The translations under genes were made by a program, and so were the position numbers. The notes below the pieces were generated by a model. The model was given only the letters and a program-made list of their open reading frames with translations. It was not told where the DNA came from and did no database searches. A stretch of 8,448 nucleotides of DNA from Friedmanniella sp. (lineage in GTDB: Bacteria; Actinomycetota; Actinomycetes; Propionibacteriales; Propionibacteriaceae), in NCBI GenBank assembly GCA_025964935.1, contig JAOPXW010000307.1, positions 1 to 8,448 of the forward strand. Direction: 5' to 3'. Numbering within the stretch: position 1 is the stretch's first letter; each line of letters opens with the position of its first letter. This document shows positions 8,047-8,448 of the stretch, piece after piece.

Positions 8047-8448
8047 CGCCACCGTGGCGCGGCTACCGGTGTACCTCCGGGTCCTCAGCTCCCTGACCGC
8101 CCGGCAGATCGCCACCGTCAGCAGCGGCGAGCTGGCCGCCACCGCCGGGGTCAGCCCGGCCCAGCTGCGCAAGGACCTCTCCTACCTGGGCTCCTACGGC
8201 ACCCGGGGCGTGGGCTACGACGTCGCGTACCTGCAGTTTGAGCTCGGCCGGGTCGTCGGGTCGGCCCACGAGTGGCCGGTCGTGATCGTGGGGATCGGCA
8301 ACCTGGGGACCGCGCTGGCCAACTACTCCGGCTTCTACTCCCGCGGCTTCCGGGTGGTCGGGCTGGTGGACCCCGACCCCGACCTCGTCGGCCGCCACAT
8401 CCACGGCCTGGCCATCAGCGACCTCGCCGAGCTGGAGGAGATCGTGCT
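8009..8448 (+). CDS. rex: Redox-sensing transcriptional repressor Rex (3' end beyond the window)
   Basis: Rex senses the NADH/NAD+ ratio and represses respiratory, heme and fermentation genes when NADH is low. The visible 146 codons cover the N-terminal winged-helix domain and the start of the Rossmann domain. GIPDATVARLPVYLR (10-24), the recognition region VSPAQLRKDLSYLGSYGTRGVGY (48-70) and VVIVGIGNLGTALANY (91-106) with its GxGxxG (Gly95, 97, 100) are hallmark Rex sequences, nearly the same as Streptomyces Rex. Asp121 ends strand 2 as expected for NAD(H) specificity. A full Rex has about 210-260 residues, so roughly the C-terminal 40 percent is missing. GTG at 8009 is chosen because of the AGGAG upstream and because homologues begin a few residues before the RGIPEATVARLP-type segment. 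A Rex operator overlaps its promoter. In many actinobacteria hemA follows, but that lies outside this window. Confidence 0.97.
   Translation, partial: MSTAETPRLGIPDATVARLPVYLRVLSSLTARQIATVSSGELAATAGVSPAQLRKDLSYLGSYGTRGVGYDVAYLQFELGRVVGSAHEWPVVIVGIGNLGTALANYSGFYSRGFRVVGLVDPDPDLVGRHIHGLAISDLAELEEIV

Overview
The window looks like chromosomal DNA of a high-GC Gram-positive bacterium (Actinomycetota). The base composition is extremely GC-rich, eight of nine genes appear to start at GTG or CTG, several genes look leaderless, and the gene order matches a conserved actinobacterial block. From memory, that block corresponds to Mycobacterium tuberculosis Rv0500B-Rv0501-Rv0502 ... Rv0505c ... Rv0508. 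In many non-mycobacterial actinobacteria it is followed by rex and the heme genes. The presence of rex argues against Mycobacterium itself; I cannot name the genus.

Layout. (1) Positions 1-2105, minus strand: the first 701 codons of a GH2 beta-galactosidase, running off the left edge. (2) Positions 2106-2278: a divergent promoter region. (3) Positions 2279-4692, plus strand: a tight operon of a 33-residue bS22-type ribosomal protein, an Rv0501-like extended SDR/epimerase and an Rv0502-like lysophospholipid acyltransferase, the last two overlapping by 8 bases. (4) Positions 4772-5065, plus strand: a 97-residue protein with three predicted membrane segments and its own apparent leaderless promoter. 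(5) Positions 5072-5968, minus strand: an HAD-IB phosphatase with a C-terminal membrane helix, convergent with (4) across a small hairpin that contains both stop codons. (6) Positions 6092-7890, plus strand: an ANL-superfamily acyl-CoA ligase followed by a thioredoxin-fold CxxC protein that appears to start at CTG inside the ligase stop (CTGA). (7) Positions 7931-8448, plus strand: a Rex operator embedded in a promoter, then the first 146 codons of the redox repressor Rex, running off the right edge. No stretch over 300 bases lacks a gene. I saw no RNA genes, CRISPR arrays, insertion sequences or att sites.

How the genes may work together. The acyltransferase, the HAD-IB phosphatase and the acyl-CoA ligase are compatible with phospholipid or neutral-lipid assembly (activation, acyl transfer, dephosphorylation). 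This is inference from neighbourhood, not something the sequence proves. The thioredoxin-fold protein and Rex form a redox pair at the right end, with Rex probably autoregulated through its operator. The beta-galactosidase seems an accessory gene placed beside an otherwise conserved housekeeping block. I found no clearly new multi-gene system. The most unusual points are the probable CTG start, the set of TANNNT-N6-8-GTG leaderless starts, the SDR without the catalytic Tyr, and the overlapping upstream ORF at rex.
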